Shown here in pieces: positions 14,603-22,690 of a stretch of DNA of 64,000 nucleotides. Where the stretch lies: assembly GCA_907163225.1 (NCBI GenBank), contig OU015322.1, positions 2,972,060 to 3,036,059 of the forward strand, given 5' to 3'. The translations under genes were made by a program, and so were the position numbers. Below the pieces are notes generated by a model. It saw only the letters and a list, made by a program, of their open reading frames with translations, searched no databases and had not been told where the DNA came from. The first letter of the stretch is position 1. Every line of letters starts with the position of its first letter. The DNA comes from an uncultured Rhodocyclaceae bacterium (GTDB lineage: Bacteria > Pseudomonadota > Gammaproteobacteria > Burkholderiales > Rhodocyclaceae).

Positions 14603-16330
14603 ATGGGGCGTCATCTGAAAGTCACGCTGGGGCAGTATTCCGACAAGGGGCGCAAGGAGCTCAACCAGGATTTTCATGGCGCCTGTTTGCCGGGTGAATC
14701 GCAGCTCAACGCCAAAGGAATTGCCGTGGCACTGGCCGACGGCATCAGCAGCAGCCAGGTTAGCCAGGAGGCCGCGCAGTCGGCGGTGACGGGTTTTCTC
14801 GAAGATTACTACTGCACCTCGGATGCCTGGTCGGTCAAGAAATCCGGCGAGCACGTCCTGACGGCGACCAACTCCTGGCTGCATTCGCAGACCCAGCAAA
14901 GCCAGCATCGTTACGACCGCGAGCGCGGTTACGTGTGTACCTTCAGCGGTCTGGTCATCAAGTCCACCACGGCGCACCTGTTTCACGTTGGCGATGCCCG
15001 CATCTACCGTCTGCGTGGCGGAGAACTGATGCAACTGACCGAGGATCACCGCGTCTGGGTGTCGTCAAATCAAAGCTACCTCGCCCGTGCGCTGGGCATG
15101 GACCGCAAGGTCGAGATCGACTACGTGCAAGCGCAACTGGCGATTGGCGACCTGATGGTGTTGGCCACCGACGGAGTCTATGAACACACCGATGCCGCCT
15201 TTGTGCAGGCGGCCATCACCGCTGGCCCCGACCTCGATGCAGCGGCGAAGGCAATTGCTGACGAAGCCCTGCAGCGGGGTAGCGGCGACAACCTGACCAT
15301 CCAGCTGGTGCGTATCGACGAACTGCCCGACCCGGAGGCCAACGAAGTGTATCGCCAGCTTTCCGAACTGCCCTGTCCGCCGCTGATGGAGGCGCGTGCC
15401 GAGTTCGAGGGCTACCAGATTGTTCGTGTCATCAAGAGCAGCGCCCGCAGCCACATCTATCTGGCGGTCGATAACGAAAGCGGCGAACGCGTCGTCATCA
15501 AGACGCCCTCCATCGACATGCAGGCCAACCCGGCGGCGCTCGAACGCTTCCTGCTCGAAGAGTGGATCGCCCGCCGCATCAACAGCGCGCATGTCCTCAA
15601 ACCCTGCTCGCAAACGCGGCAACACCAGTCGATCTACATCGTCACCGAATACATCGAAGGCCAGACGCTGACGCAATGGATGATCGACAATCCCAAGCCG
15701 GAGCTGCCTGTGGTGCGTGGCATCCTGGAACAGATCGCCAAGGGCCTGCAAGCCTTTCACCGGCTCGAAATGGTCTATCAAGACTTGAAGCCTGACAACA
15801 TCATGATCGACACCACCGGCACGGTGAAGATCATCGACTTCGGCGCCACGCGCGTTGCCGGCATCGAAGAAATCGCCACCGTCGTCGAACAGATCAACCT
15901 GCTCGGCGCCGCCCTGTATGCCGCTCCGGAATACTTCCTCGGCGAACTGGGCAGCGCCCGTTCCGACCTCTACTCGCTGGGCGTTATCGCCTATCAGATG
16001 CTCTCCGGCGGCTTTCCCTACGGCACCGAGGTCCCCAGGGCTCGCACCAAATCAGCGCAGAAAAAACTCGCCTACAAAAGCGTGCTCAACGAGGAACGTG
16101 AAATCCCCGCCTGGATCGACGACGCCATCCGCAAAGCCGTCGAACCCGACCCCTTCGAGCGCTACGAAGAGCTCTCCGAATTCATCTACGACCTGCACCA
16201 CCCGAACAAGGAATTCCTCAACAAAACCAAGCCGCCACTGATTGAGCGCAACCCGGTGATCTTCTGGAAGGGTGTTTCATTTGTGCTGATGCTGGCGCTG
16301 GTTGGCGTGAGCGTGGTGCGCTTTCACTGA
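14603..16330 (+). CDS. Bifunctional PP2C-type phosphatase and Ser/Thr kinase, membrane anchored
   Basis: A 575-residue fusion starting at ATG 14603 (MGRHLKVTLGQYSDKG). Residues about 5-240 form a PP2C phosphatase (ADGISSS, GDARIYRLR, ATDGVYEHTD, GSGDNLTIQLV). Residues about 265-530 form a Hanks-type kinase with the ATP lysine in VVIK, the catalytic loop VYQDLKPDN, DFGATR and the APE segment. The usual His of HRD is Tyr here, while the catalytic Asp is kept. A single C-terminal transmembrane helix (VIFWKGVSFVLMLALVGVSVV) anchors it with both domains cytoplasmic. It follows the nitrate assimilation genes across a terminator; proteins of this layout are often annotated near nir/nas genes, so a link to nitrogen signalling is plausible but unproven. 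Confidence 0.88.
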   Translation: MGRHLKVTLGQYSDKGRKELNQDFHGACLPGESQLNAKGIAVALADGISSSQVSQEAAQSAVTGFLEDYYCTSDAWSVKKSGEHVLTATNSWLHSQTQQSQHRYDRERGYVCTFSGLVIKSTTAHLFHVGDARIYRLRGGELMQLTEDHRVWVSSNQSYLARALGMDRKVEIDYVQAQLAIGDLMVLATDGVYEHTDAAFVQAAITAGPDLDAAAKAIADEALQRGSGDNLTIQLVRIDELPDPEANEVYRQLSELPCPPLMEARAEFEGYQIVRVIKSSARSHIYLAVDNESGERVVIKTPSIDMQANPAALERFLLEEWIARRINSAHVLKPCSQTRQHQSIYIVTEYIEGQTLTQWMIDNPKPELPVVRGILEQIAKGLQAFHRLEMVYQDLKPDNIMIDTTGTVKIIDFGATRVAGIEEIATVVEQINLLGAALYAAPEYFLGELGSARSDLYSLGVIAYQMLSGGFPYGTEVPRARTKSAQKKLAYKSVLNEEREIPAWIDDAIRKAVEPDPFERYEELSEFIYDLHHPNKEFLNKTKPPLIERNPVIFWKGVSFVLMLALVGVSVVRFH

Positions 16331-16470
16331 AACGCGTTGCGGAAGCGCCAAATGCCTCGGTTCGAGGTCGGTTTGTGGATCGGAACTGATCACGCCGGAT
16401 GCGATCAATAGATTCGCGCAGGTTAGGCCAAGTACGCGTCAAAAATCTGAAAACTCCCGGGTCACAAAGC

Positions 16471-16494
16471 AAAAAGCCACCCCGAAGGATGGCT
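16471..16494 (-). terminator. Terminator of tRNA-Pro (minus strand)
   Basis: Read on the minus strand, AGCCATCC-TTCG-GGGTGGCT is followed by TTTT (plus-strand A run 16471-16474), with one mismatch in the stem. It lies about 20 bases downstream of the tRNA. Confidence 0.75.
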
Positions 16495-16516
16495 AAGTGC
16501 TTTTTCTTTGCATTTT

Positions 16517-16593
16517 TGGTCGGAGTGACAGGATTCGAACTTGCGACCCCTGCGTCCCGAACGCAGTGCTCTACCAGGCTGAGCTACACTCCG
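16517..16593 (-). tRNA. tRNA-Pro, anticodon CGG
   Basis: The minus strand folds as a full tRNA of 77 nt: acceptor stem CGGAGTG/CACTCCG, D arm AGCTCAGCCTGGTAGAGC, anticodon stem CTGCG/CGCAG around loop TTCGGGA (anticodon CGG), T arm with GTTCGAATC, and encoded ACCA 3' end at 16517-16520. The C1-G72 pair is typical of bacterial proline tRNAs. It follows ispB on the same strand, so it may be co-transcribed. A short plus-strand frame over it is an artefact. Confidence 0.97.
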
Positions 16594-16610
16594 ACGCTAT
16601 GTTGAGAGGC

Positions 16611-17579
16611 TTAGTGATTTCTCTCAACTGCAAAGAGGGTCAATTGTAGCAGAGCTTTTTTATAATTTGAATCCCCTAAGCACTGAATTGCAGCCCTGGC
16701 GTACTCCGCCTCGCGTGCAGCGCGTGCTCTTGCATGCTCCAGGGCGCCACTATTCCGGATGGCGTCAAGTACCAACAAGAAGTCTTCGCGCCCACCTTCT
16801 TCGATTGCTTTACGGACGCAAGCAGCTTGTTCCGGAGTGCCATGTTGCATGACGTATATCAGGGGCAGGGTGGGCTTCCCTTCCGCCAGGTCATCGCCGA
16901 GATGTTTGCCGGTTTCCGCCTCTTGGCCCGAGTAATCGAGGACATCGTCAATGAGCTGGAAAGCGGTTCCCAGGTGCATTCCATAGGCGGTCAAAGCCTC
17001 CTCGACATCTTGCGATGCCTTCCCCAATATGGCCCCCAGCTGCGCTGCCGCCTCGAACAGCTTTGCGGTCTTGTAGTGAATGACCCGCATGTAGCGCGCT
17101 TCATCGACATCGGCATCGTGGCAGTTCATCAGCTGCAAGACTTCACCTTCGGCGATGATATTCGTTGCGTCTGAAAGCACGCGCATAACGCGCATGTTGT
17201 TGACTTCGACCATCATCTGGAATGCTCGCGAATACAGAAAATCGCCGACCAACACACTGGCCGCATTCCCGAACATTGCATTGGCTGTGTCATGCCCCCG
17301 CCGCAATGCAGACTCATCGACAACGTCGTCGTGCAGGAGGGTGGCTGTGTGAATGAACTCGACAACAGCCGCCATTTCCTGATGGTGGGTTCCTTCGTAC
17401 TCAACCGCGCCAGCGGCGAGCAACACTAGCGCCGGACGCATGCGCTTGCCACCGCTGCCGATGATGTATTCGGCGACTTGCCGTACGAGCACTACGTCAG
17501 AGTGCAGGCGGTCGCGTATAACCGTATCGACAGCCTTCATGTCGGGGCCGATTAGGGCGTAGAGCTGGTCCAGAGTCAC
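16611..17579 (-). CDS. ispB: Octaprenyl (polyprenyl) diphosphate synthase
   Basis: IspB makes the all-trans polyprenyl side chain of ubiquinone. GTG at 17579 gives 322 residues, the usual family length, and has AAGGAA about ten bases upstream; an in-frame TTG at 17636 would add 19 residues. Both aspartate-rich motifs are present: DDVVD in LLHDDVVDESALRRG and DDVLD in QLIDDVLDYSG. GGKRMRP marks the substrate site. The gene is read towards tRNA-Pro and diverges from the HPt-HD gene. Confidence 0.94.
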   Translation of the reverse strand: MTLDQLYALIGPDMKAVDTVIRDRLHSDVVLVRQVAEYIIGSGGKRMRPALVLLAAGAVEYEGTHHQEMAAVVEFIHTATLLHDDVVDESALRRGHDTANAMFGNAASVLVGDFLYSRAFQMMVEVNNMRVMRVLSDATNIIAEGEVLQLMNCHDADVDEARYMRVIHYKTAKLFEAAAQLGAILGKASQDVEEALTAYGMHLGTAFQLIDDVLDYSGQEAETGKHLGDDLAEGKPTLPLIYVMQHGTPEQAACVRKAIEEGGREDFLLVLDAIRNSGALEHARARAAREAEYARAAIQCLGDSNYKKALLQLTLFAVERNH

Positions 17580-17715
17580 GTCAGGGAATTCCTTGATTAA
17601 GCGCGGAATCTTAGGTGGCAGTGCGCGCTCAGTCAAGGCCGAAGAACGATGGATGCAAGCCGATTATCCAACAGTTTGTTAAACTCTTTGGATTATTGGA
17701 TGCACAGGGACTGAC

Positions 17716-18819
17716 ATGGACATTAGTTCGATCATCGCGCCGATTATTCTGGATCGCGAAGCGCTGCAAGAGTTCGCAGAGGCACTGATCGACCGCGCAC
17801 CGGAAATTGAAGGTGACGTTGCCCGCTTGAGAAAAGCCCCTGAAGAAAGGGAGATCACCGCGAGCTTGTTTCGTGCGGTGCACAATATCAAGGGCGATGC
17901 CGCTCTGTGCAAATTTGACCTGGGTATCGCCATCGCCCATCCCATTGAAACGATCCTGGCTCGTTTTCGGGAGGGTGAGGTTCCATTTTCAGAGCTGCTG
18001 GCCGAGATGATTCTTTTGGCCGTGGATCGCCTTGAGTTGGCGACAGACGCCCTGCTGGCACACAAGTCGTTGGAAAGCCTCAACCTGGCGCTACTTGTGC
18101 AGGGGCTGGAAGCCTTGGCGCAGGAGTCTGCCGAACAATTCGATGCAGCCTGTGCCGATCTGATAGAGGCTGTAACAGGCTTCTCTCCGGTTATCCCGGA
18201 CATTTCCAGCCGCCCACCCCCATCGTCACCCCCAAATCCGGGGCAAAAAAACGCCAGCACTGACCTGCAGTTTTTCCGCTCGCTGGCACTTCAGTTCGAA
18301 AGCCGCTCTCCGCTATTCAAGGGGAGAACCATGCGCATTCTTCGCCTCGCGCTGGAGACCAACAAAGCAGGGAATAGCGCCGTCGACCCCGTGCAACTTG
18401 AAGCAGCTGTTTATCTCCACGATGTAGGCATGATGTTTCTTCCTGAATCAATCTGGCTGAAGGTCGGAAAAATGACGCCGGAGGATAAGCTTGCCTTGCG
18501 TAACCATCCGGGGTTTGCGGCGGGTCTTTTGCAGCGCATATCGGGATGGGAAGCCGCTGCAGAAATAGTTGCTCAACACCACGAAATGCCCGATGGTGGT
18601 GGATACCCGAAAGCATTGCTCGATACTGAGATATGTCCGGGCGCGAAAATTCTCGCTATCGTTGATGCCTTTGAGGCGGTGATGCTAAAACATATTCACC
18701 GAGGAAAAAATCGCTCCGTGCTTCGGGCCATTGCTGAAATTAATGCCTGCGACAATCAATTTTCTCCGGAATGGATCACACCATTCAACGCAGTCATCCG
18801 CAAGACCGTTGAAAATTGA
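17716..18819 (+). CDS. HPt domain fused to an HD-GYP-like phosphohydrolase domain
   Basis: A 367-residue predicted signalling protein. Residues about 1-135 form a histidine phosphotransfer helix bundle with the phospho-acceptor candidate in RAVHNIKGDAAL. After a Pro/Ser-rich linker (about 155-180) comes an HD domain (about 185-360) with HD in YLHDVGMM, the downstream HP (LRNHPG), HHEMPDGGGYP and ILAIVDAFEAV. These match the HD-GYP class that degrades cyclic di-GMP, though the usual HHE-x2-DGSGYP has Gly for Ser. No receiver domain is present. The stop overlaps the start of tcdA. Confidence 0.8.
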   Translation: MDISSIIAPIILDREALQEFAEALIDRAPEIEGDVARLRKAPEEREITASLFRAVHNIKGDAALCKFDLGIAIAHPIETILARFREGEVPFSELLAEMILLAVDRLELATDALLAHKSLESLNLALLVQGLEALAQESAEQFDAACADLIEAVTGFSPVIPDISSRPPPSSPPNPGQKNASTDLQFFRSLALQFESRSPLFKGRTMRILRLALETNKAGNSAVDPVQLEAAVYLHDVGMMFLPESIWLKVGKMTPEDKLALRNHPGFAAGLLQRISGWEAAAEIVAQHHEMPDGGGYPKALLDTEICPGAKILAIVDAFEAVMLKHIHRGKNRSVLRAIAEINACDNQFSPEWITPFNAVIRKTVEN

Positions 18820-19589
18820 TGTCAATCGACCGTGAACGGCGCTTTGGCGGGGTAAGCCGCCTTTACGGCGCAAACGTCTCCGAGGCACTTCGGCTGGCTA
18901 GCGTATGTGTCGTTGGACTTGGTGGTGTTGGCTCGTGGAGCGCTGAAGCGCTAGCTCGTACGGGTATCGGCAGAATCACGCTGGTCGACCTCGATATTGT
19001 GGCCGAATCAAACACGAATCGACAGATTCAGGCGCTTGGTGACGCCTATGGCAAAGACAAGGTCGGCGCGATGGCGGAGCGAATCCGCGCCATCAACCCG
19101 GCGTGCGAGATTTCGTGCATAGACGATTTCGTAACCGCGGAAAACGTTGCGGATATCCTCGGGCAAAACTTTTCTGTTGTCATTGACGCCATTGACCAGG
19201 TACGAGTCAAGGCGGCGATGATCGCTTTTTGTCGCAACGAACGCACTCCAATCGTCACCGCCGGGGCCGCTGGCGGACAAATCGATCCGACGCAGATACG
19301 TGTCGCCGATCTCAGCAAAACGGTACAAGACCCATTGCTTGCGAATGTTCGCTCCCGATTGCGCCGGGAGTACGGCTTCCCTCGGGACACGAAGAAAAAA
19401 TTCGACGTTTCTGCAGTATTTTCTACAGAGCAACTGCGGTATCCCGAACTCGAGCAGAGCTGCGATAGCCAACGCAGCCCCGCTGGCCTCAACTGCGCGG
19501 GGTTTGGCTCATCTGTTTGCGTCACGGCCACATTTGGAATGGTTGCCAGCGCACAAGCCATACGGTTGATTAGCGCCATGTCCGCTTGA
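18819..19589 (+). CDS. tcdA: tRNA threonylcarbamoyladenosine dehydratase
   Basis: TcdA (CsdL) is a ThiF/E1-like enzyme that converts t6A37 of tRNA to its cyclic form using ATP. ATG 18819 overlaps the upstream TGA by one base. The 256-residue protein shows the Rossmann nucleotide motif GLGGVGSW near residue 30, LVDLDIVAESNTNRQ, a catalytic-Cys region near the end (LNCAGFGSSVCVTATFG) and the basic RVADLSKTVQDPL segment. The family is usually followed by membrane residues, seen here only as a short hydrophobic tail. Confidence 0.93.
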   Translation: MSIDRERRFGGVSRLYGANVSEALRLASVCVVGLGGVGSWSAEALARTGIGRITLVDLDIVAESNTNRQIQALGDAYGKDKVGAMAERIRAINPACEISCIDDFVTAENVADILGQNFSVVIDAIDQVRVKAAMIAFCRNERTPIVTAGAAGGQIDPTQIRVADLSKTVQDPLLANVRSRLRREYGFPRDTKKKFDVSAVFSTEQLRYPELEQSCDSQRSPAGLNCAGFGSSVCVTATFGMVASAQAIRLISAMSA

Positions 19590-19668
19590 GAGCGATTTGA
19601 CAGACGGCCGGTTGTTGCTGGATCAAGGCAAAACTGGCGTCAATTTGCTCTCCGAATACCGGCCATCC

Positions 19669-19754
19669 GGGTCGAGCCAGGCCCAGCCGTAGAGCCAGCC
19701 ACCGGCCAGCGCGGCGATGGCGAGTACTGAGGTGGCAGCGTCGGTGACGACATG
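19669..19754 (-). pseudogene. Displaced internal fragment of dmeF (cation efflux gene)
   Basis: About 86 bases match the dmeF gene at 26177-26265 with only about seven substitutions. The encoded HVVTDAATSVLAIAALAGG and following WLYGWAWLDP are identical in both. Similarity ends at the WLDP codons on one side and just after the ATG of CATGG on the other. No start, histidine-rich loop or other transmembrane segments are present. It is a relic of a duplication, or of a second copy of the gene that has been lost. Confidence 0.85.
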
Positions 19755-19763
19755 GATCTCTTT

Positions 19764-19797
19764 GGCAATTTTCCCGCTGTTTTCACCGTTGACCGCA
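19764..19797 (-). repeat. Dispersed GCGGTCRAC element, copy 4
   Basis: Minus-strand TGCGGTCAACGG, then GAAAAC, then GGGAAAATTGCC. It abuts the displaced dmeF fragment. Confidence 0.55.
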
Positions 19798-20071
19798 GTA
19801 TTTGCCACTTCCAGCCCACAGATGCTGTCCTGAATCCAGCGAATGCCTGCTTTTTCGAGCAGAGCGGCGTGCAAGGCTGCGCATTGATCCAGTGCCCTTA
19901 TCAGCGAGGTGACTAACGAAACGTTTTGCCCCCAGAAGCTGCCCGGAGTTGCCTTTCGCTGCATCCAAACTACCGCGCCAAACGTATCCAGTATGTAAGG
20001 CGTTGTTCTGCGTAGTGTTGGCGACGACAGGGCCCTGAATACGGTATTCAATTTTTCAATGGAGAGCAGAA

Positions 20072-20773
20072 ATGACTTCACGACCCATCAATTCGCGCAC
20101 TCGTGCGCTTTGCCGGGCGACATTCACAGTGGCACTGGTGTGGTTGGGGTTAAGCCAGCCCGTGCTGGCTAACCTTGTTACTCGTTCGGTGGGCGTGACG
20201 CTCAATGCGGCGAACATTGAATCGTATGATCTGGATTTGAATCTTGACGGTACGACAGACTTTACATTTACCGCTGCGCTCGTTTTGGATCCAGTCCTTT
20301 CGGTTGGTTTCAATGTCGTGGATTTTCGATTTGGAAGCAGCAACGGGGTTGTCATCGACTTCCCGACAGGTGATGGATTCCCTGCTGCGAGTCTCCTTCA
20401 AGTGGGTGACACGGTATCCGCAGCGAACATGTTTTCTGGGCCCAATGACCAGGGTAACCTCTTCTTTTTCACCACCTTTGATCCCCCTTCGGGAAACTTC
20501 CTGGGGCAGACGGGGTATTTGGGGCTTCGGTTTGACGCGGCAGGTGGGACGGAATACGGGTTTGCCGAAGTGACGATCAACAGCCTGAATACGCAGAATA
20601 ATCCGCTGGGGCTGACGATTGGTAATGTAGGATTCAACGACGTCCCTGGTCAGTCTGTGCAAATATCTGCCGTTCCTGAGCCGTCGAGTCTGTTGCTTTT
20701 TGGCTCATGTGCATTGGGATTGCTGGCATTCCAGCGAAGAAAGCCCGGCGTGTCTCAAACGCAAAGTCTGTAG
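20072..20773 (+). CDS. PEP-CTERM sorting domain protein
   Basis: A 233-residue secreted protein with an N-terminal signal (RATFTVALVWLGLSQPVLA) and a C-terminal sorting signal: VPEPSS, then a hydrophobic helix (LLLFGSCALGLLAF) and a basic tail (QRRK). Such proteins are processed by exosortase/EpsH and are commonly linked to exopolysaccharide or biofilm. The middle, about residues 35-200, is a beta-rich, Gly/Asn-rich region without a recognised domain. GGAGA precedes ATG 20072. No exosortase gene is in this window. The gene lies alone between two debris regions. Confidence 0.88.
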   Translation: MTSRPINSRTRALCRATFTVALVWLGLSQPVLANLVTRSVGVTLNAANIESYDLDLNLDGTTDFTFTAALVLDPVLSVGFNVVDFRFGSSNGVVIDFPTGDGFPAASLLQVGDTVSAANMFSGPNDQGNLFFFTTFDPPSGNFLGQTGYLGLRFDAAGGTEYGFAEVTINSLNTQNNPLGLTIGNVGFNDVPGQSVQISAVPEPSSLLLFGSCALGLLAFQRRKPGVSQTQSL

Positions 20774-21108
20774 GTTAAAAATGGCAGTCGCAATAGCGAG
20801 CGCGCTGCGACGACATCGCTGATCGCTGCGGAGTTCAAGGCCATGTTTTGCGGCTTGAGGAGCGCCTCAGTGAAGCCCACGACGCATTGGAATGGGGTGC
20901 AACGCGGCAGCCAGCGTCGTCTTGCCGGCATCCGACGTGGTGCCTTGTACGATCAGTCAGAAAAAGGGCATGGGCGGCTTCGTTGGGGAAATGGAAGCCA
21001 TCCTTTCAAACCTAGCCGCGACTGAATCCAAAATAGCTTAGCTTGCGTATTTACTATCAAATGCGATCACAAAGAGCTCAGTAGAAGGCGACGGCGTGGA
21101 GAATATGG
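20774..21108. other. Gap containing a cobyric acid synthase relic and the sigma-factor upstream region
   Basis: Positions 20826-20958 hold the minus-strand relic described separately. The remaining bases to 21108 probably contain the promoter of the ECF sigma gene; I could not assign a promoter confidently. Confidence 0.5.
20826..20958 (-). pseudogene. Relic of cobyric acid synthase (cobQ/cbiP)
   Basis: On the minus strand, 20955 to about 20895 encodes IVQGTTSDAGKTTLAAAL, the P-loop start of cobyric acid synthase. A second piece, about 20858-20826, encodes LKPQNMALNSA, the next conserved block of the same enzyme. Between them a stop occurs and the normal spacing is shortened, and the rest of the gene is absent. 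It is therefore a deleted, broken remnant. A cobalamin adenosyltransferase gene survives at 47664, so cobalamin use itself is not lost. Confidence 0.8.
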
Positions 21109-21780
21109 ATGGACCCTGACAGCGACTTGACCGACGATTTCCTGACCGACGCTATGGTAGATGATGAGTTAGCGGCAGCAGTGCAGCCCGGGGTGCGCTA
21201 TGCCCAGCCGGTCGCCGATGCCGAGCTGGTCAAATGGATCGCGCAGGTCAGCGAGCGCGACGAAAAAGCCTTGGCCGCGCTCTATGACGCGCTGGTCAGC
21301 AAGGTCTACGGACTAGTCCTGCGCATTACCGGGCAGCGGCAACTGGCGGAGGAGGTGACTGAAGATGTGTTCTGGCAGATCTGGCGTCAGGCACCCCGCT
21401 TCGACACCGACCGGGGATCGCCGCGGGCCTGGATAATGACCATAGCGCGGTCGCGAGCGATTGATGCCCTGCGCCGCCAGAAGCCATGTGCCACACTCGA
21501 GAGCGAACTGGTCGGCGAGGAGGAATCGATGGTGCAACACCCGATTGACCTGCTGGTGGCGGTAGAACAAAACACCCTCCTCCATCAGGCGCTGGGCAAA
21601 ATCGAGGCGTTGCCCCGTCAGCTTGTTTCACTGGCTTTTTTCAAAGGCCTGTCACATGAAGAAATTGCCAGTCACACCGGCCTGCCCCTGGGTACGGTTA
21701 AATCACTTATCCGCCGCGCCCTGCTCCGCCTGCGCGAACAGCTTCCCGGGATGACTTCAGCTACGATGGTGATGCCATGA
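21109..21780 (+). CDS. ECF-type RNA polymerase sigma factor
   Basis: A 223-residue sigma-70 family regulator with region 2 at about residues 45-115 (EKALAALYDALVSKVYGLVL, then ARSRAIDALRRQ) and region 4 at about 160-215 (ALPRQLVSLAFFKGLSHEE, GLPLGTVKSLIRRAL). An acidic ~40-residue N-terminal extension precedes region 2. ATG 21109 is chosen over ATG 21105, which is in a frame that stops at once. The next gene starts inside the ATGA overlap at 21777 and encodes a cupin protein in the usual anti-sigma position. The downstream thiol-redox and Cys-Gly repeat genes are plausible targets. Confidence 0.92.
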   Translation: MDPDSDLTDDFLTDAMVDDELAAAVQPGVRYAQPVADAELVKWIAQVSERDEKALAALYDALVSKVYGLVLRITGQRQLAEEVTEDVFWQIWRQAPRFDTDRGSPRAWIMTIARSRAIDALRRQKPCATLESELVGEEESMVQHPIDLLVAVEQNTLLHQALGKIEALPRQLVSLAFFKGLSHEEIASHTGLPLGTVKSLIRRALLRLREQLPGMTSATMVMP

Positions 21781-22589
21781 ACGACTTGAACGACGACGAA
21801 GAGATCAACATGCTGATTGCTGCCGAGATTTCCGAGACACCGCTGCCCGGTACCGTGCGTCAGGGTTTGCGCCAGCGCTTGAGTGAGCGCCTCGACGACA
21901 GCCAGCGCCGCCATGCCGGGCTGCTCACAGTGCGTCACCGCGACGGCGTCTGGAGTGAGTTGAAGGCTGGTGTCCAGTCCAAAATCTTGCGTGAAGGCCA
22001 CGGTGGCTCGTCGGTACTGATCCGCCTGACACCAGGCGCCACGCTGCCGGTCCATCGCCACCGCCATCTCGAAGAAGGCATCGTTCTGAGCGGCAGAATG
22101 CAGATGGGCGAACTCGATCTCGGGGTGGCTGACTATCATGTTTCCACCCCCGGTAGCCGCCATGCCCGCATCACCTCGCGCGATGGCTGCCTGACCTATT
22201 TGCGCGGCACCTCGCTGGGCAATACCGTCGGCCTGGTGATCGAACTGCTCGGCGGACTGGTGCCCGGCGCTGGCGAAGCCCCGCTCTCCATTACCGGCAA
22301 AGACGGCCAATGGCAGCCGCTTGCCAATGGCGTTGAGGAAAAGCGCCTGTGGCGGGATGGCAAACAGGTATCGCGCTTCATCCGTTTTGCACCGGGTAGC
22401 TCACTGGCCGGACACCGGCATGAGCAGGACGAGGAAACGATGGTCATCGAAGGAGAAATTTTCTTTGGCGACCTCCTTGCCCGCAGCCACGAGTTTCACT
22501 TTGCCCCGGCCGGCACCCACCATGAAACGCTGTTCAGCGACACCGGCGCCCTGATCTTCGTCCATCAGGGCGGTCAAGCGGCCAGCTAG
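21777..22589 (+). CDS. Two-cupin ChrR-like protein, probable anti-sigma partner
   Basis: A 270-residue protein translationally coupled to the sigma factor. It has two cupin domains: one about residues 60-150 with HRHRHLEEG...H and one about 175-265 with HRHEQDEE...H. Both carry the His/Glu metal-ligand pattern. ChrR-type anti-sigma factors have an N-terminal zinc-binding domain with His and Cys ligands, but the first 55 residues here contain no Cys and no matching His pattern. It therefore resembles a ChrR cupin pair with a degenerate or different sigma-binding domain. The role as anti-sigma is inferred from position. Confidence 0.75.
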   Translation: MNDLNDDEEINMLIAAEISETPLPGTVRQGLRQRLSERLDDSQRRHAGLLTVRHRDGVWSELKAGVQSKILREGHGGSSVLIRLTPGATLPVHRHRHLEEGIVLSGRMQMGELDLGVADYHVSTPGSRHARITSRDGCLTYLRGTSLGNTVGLVIELLGGLVPGAGEAPLSITGKDGQWQPLANGVEEKRLWRDGKQVSRFIRFAPGSSLAGHRHEQDEETMVIEGEIFFGDLLARSHEFHFAPAGTHHETLFSDTGALIFVHQGGQAAS

Positions 22590-22690
22590 ACCGCATCCAT
22601 TCTGCGCCCCCCTGCGTATACCTGGCAGTGGGCGCTAGCGCCTGCGGTTGGCCCAGCCGGGCCAACCGGTTGCTGGCAGAGGAATGGAAC

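Larger units (their letters stand above)
19590..20071. other. Non-coding gap with gene debris
   Basis: About 480 bases between tcdA and the PEP-CTERM gene hold no convincing intact gene. A minus-strand frame (19623-20081) is open for 152 codons, but its 3' part is a displaced dmeF fragment and the rest matches nothing I recognise. A copy of the dispersed element (19764-19797) lies immediately beside the dmeF fragment. Confidence 0.6.

Noticed and set aside
16399..16605. Plus-strand frame of 68 codons ending before ispB
   Set aside because: It runs antisense across tRNA-Pro and its terminator; the peptide is the well-known artefact of translating tRNA genes.
19623..20081. Minus-strand frame of 152 codons as a real gene
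   Set aside because: Its C-terminal third is a displaced dmeF fragment and the remainder resembles nothing recognisable; it also overlaps the PEP-CTERM start.
22628..22690. Upstream GTG start for the DUF255 protein
   Set aside because: It would place 21 residues before a clear signal peptide; ATG 22691 gives a normal signal.
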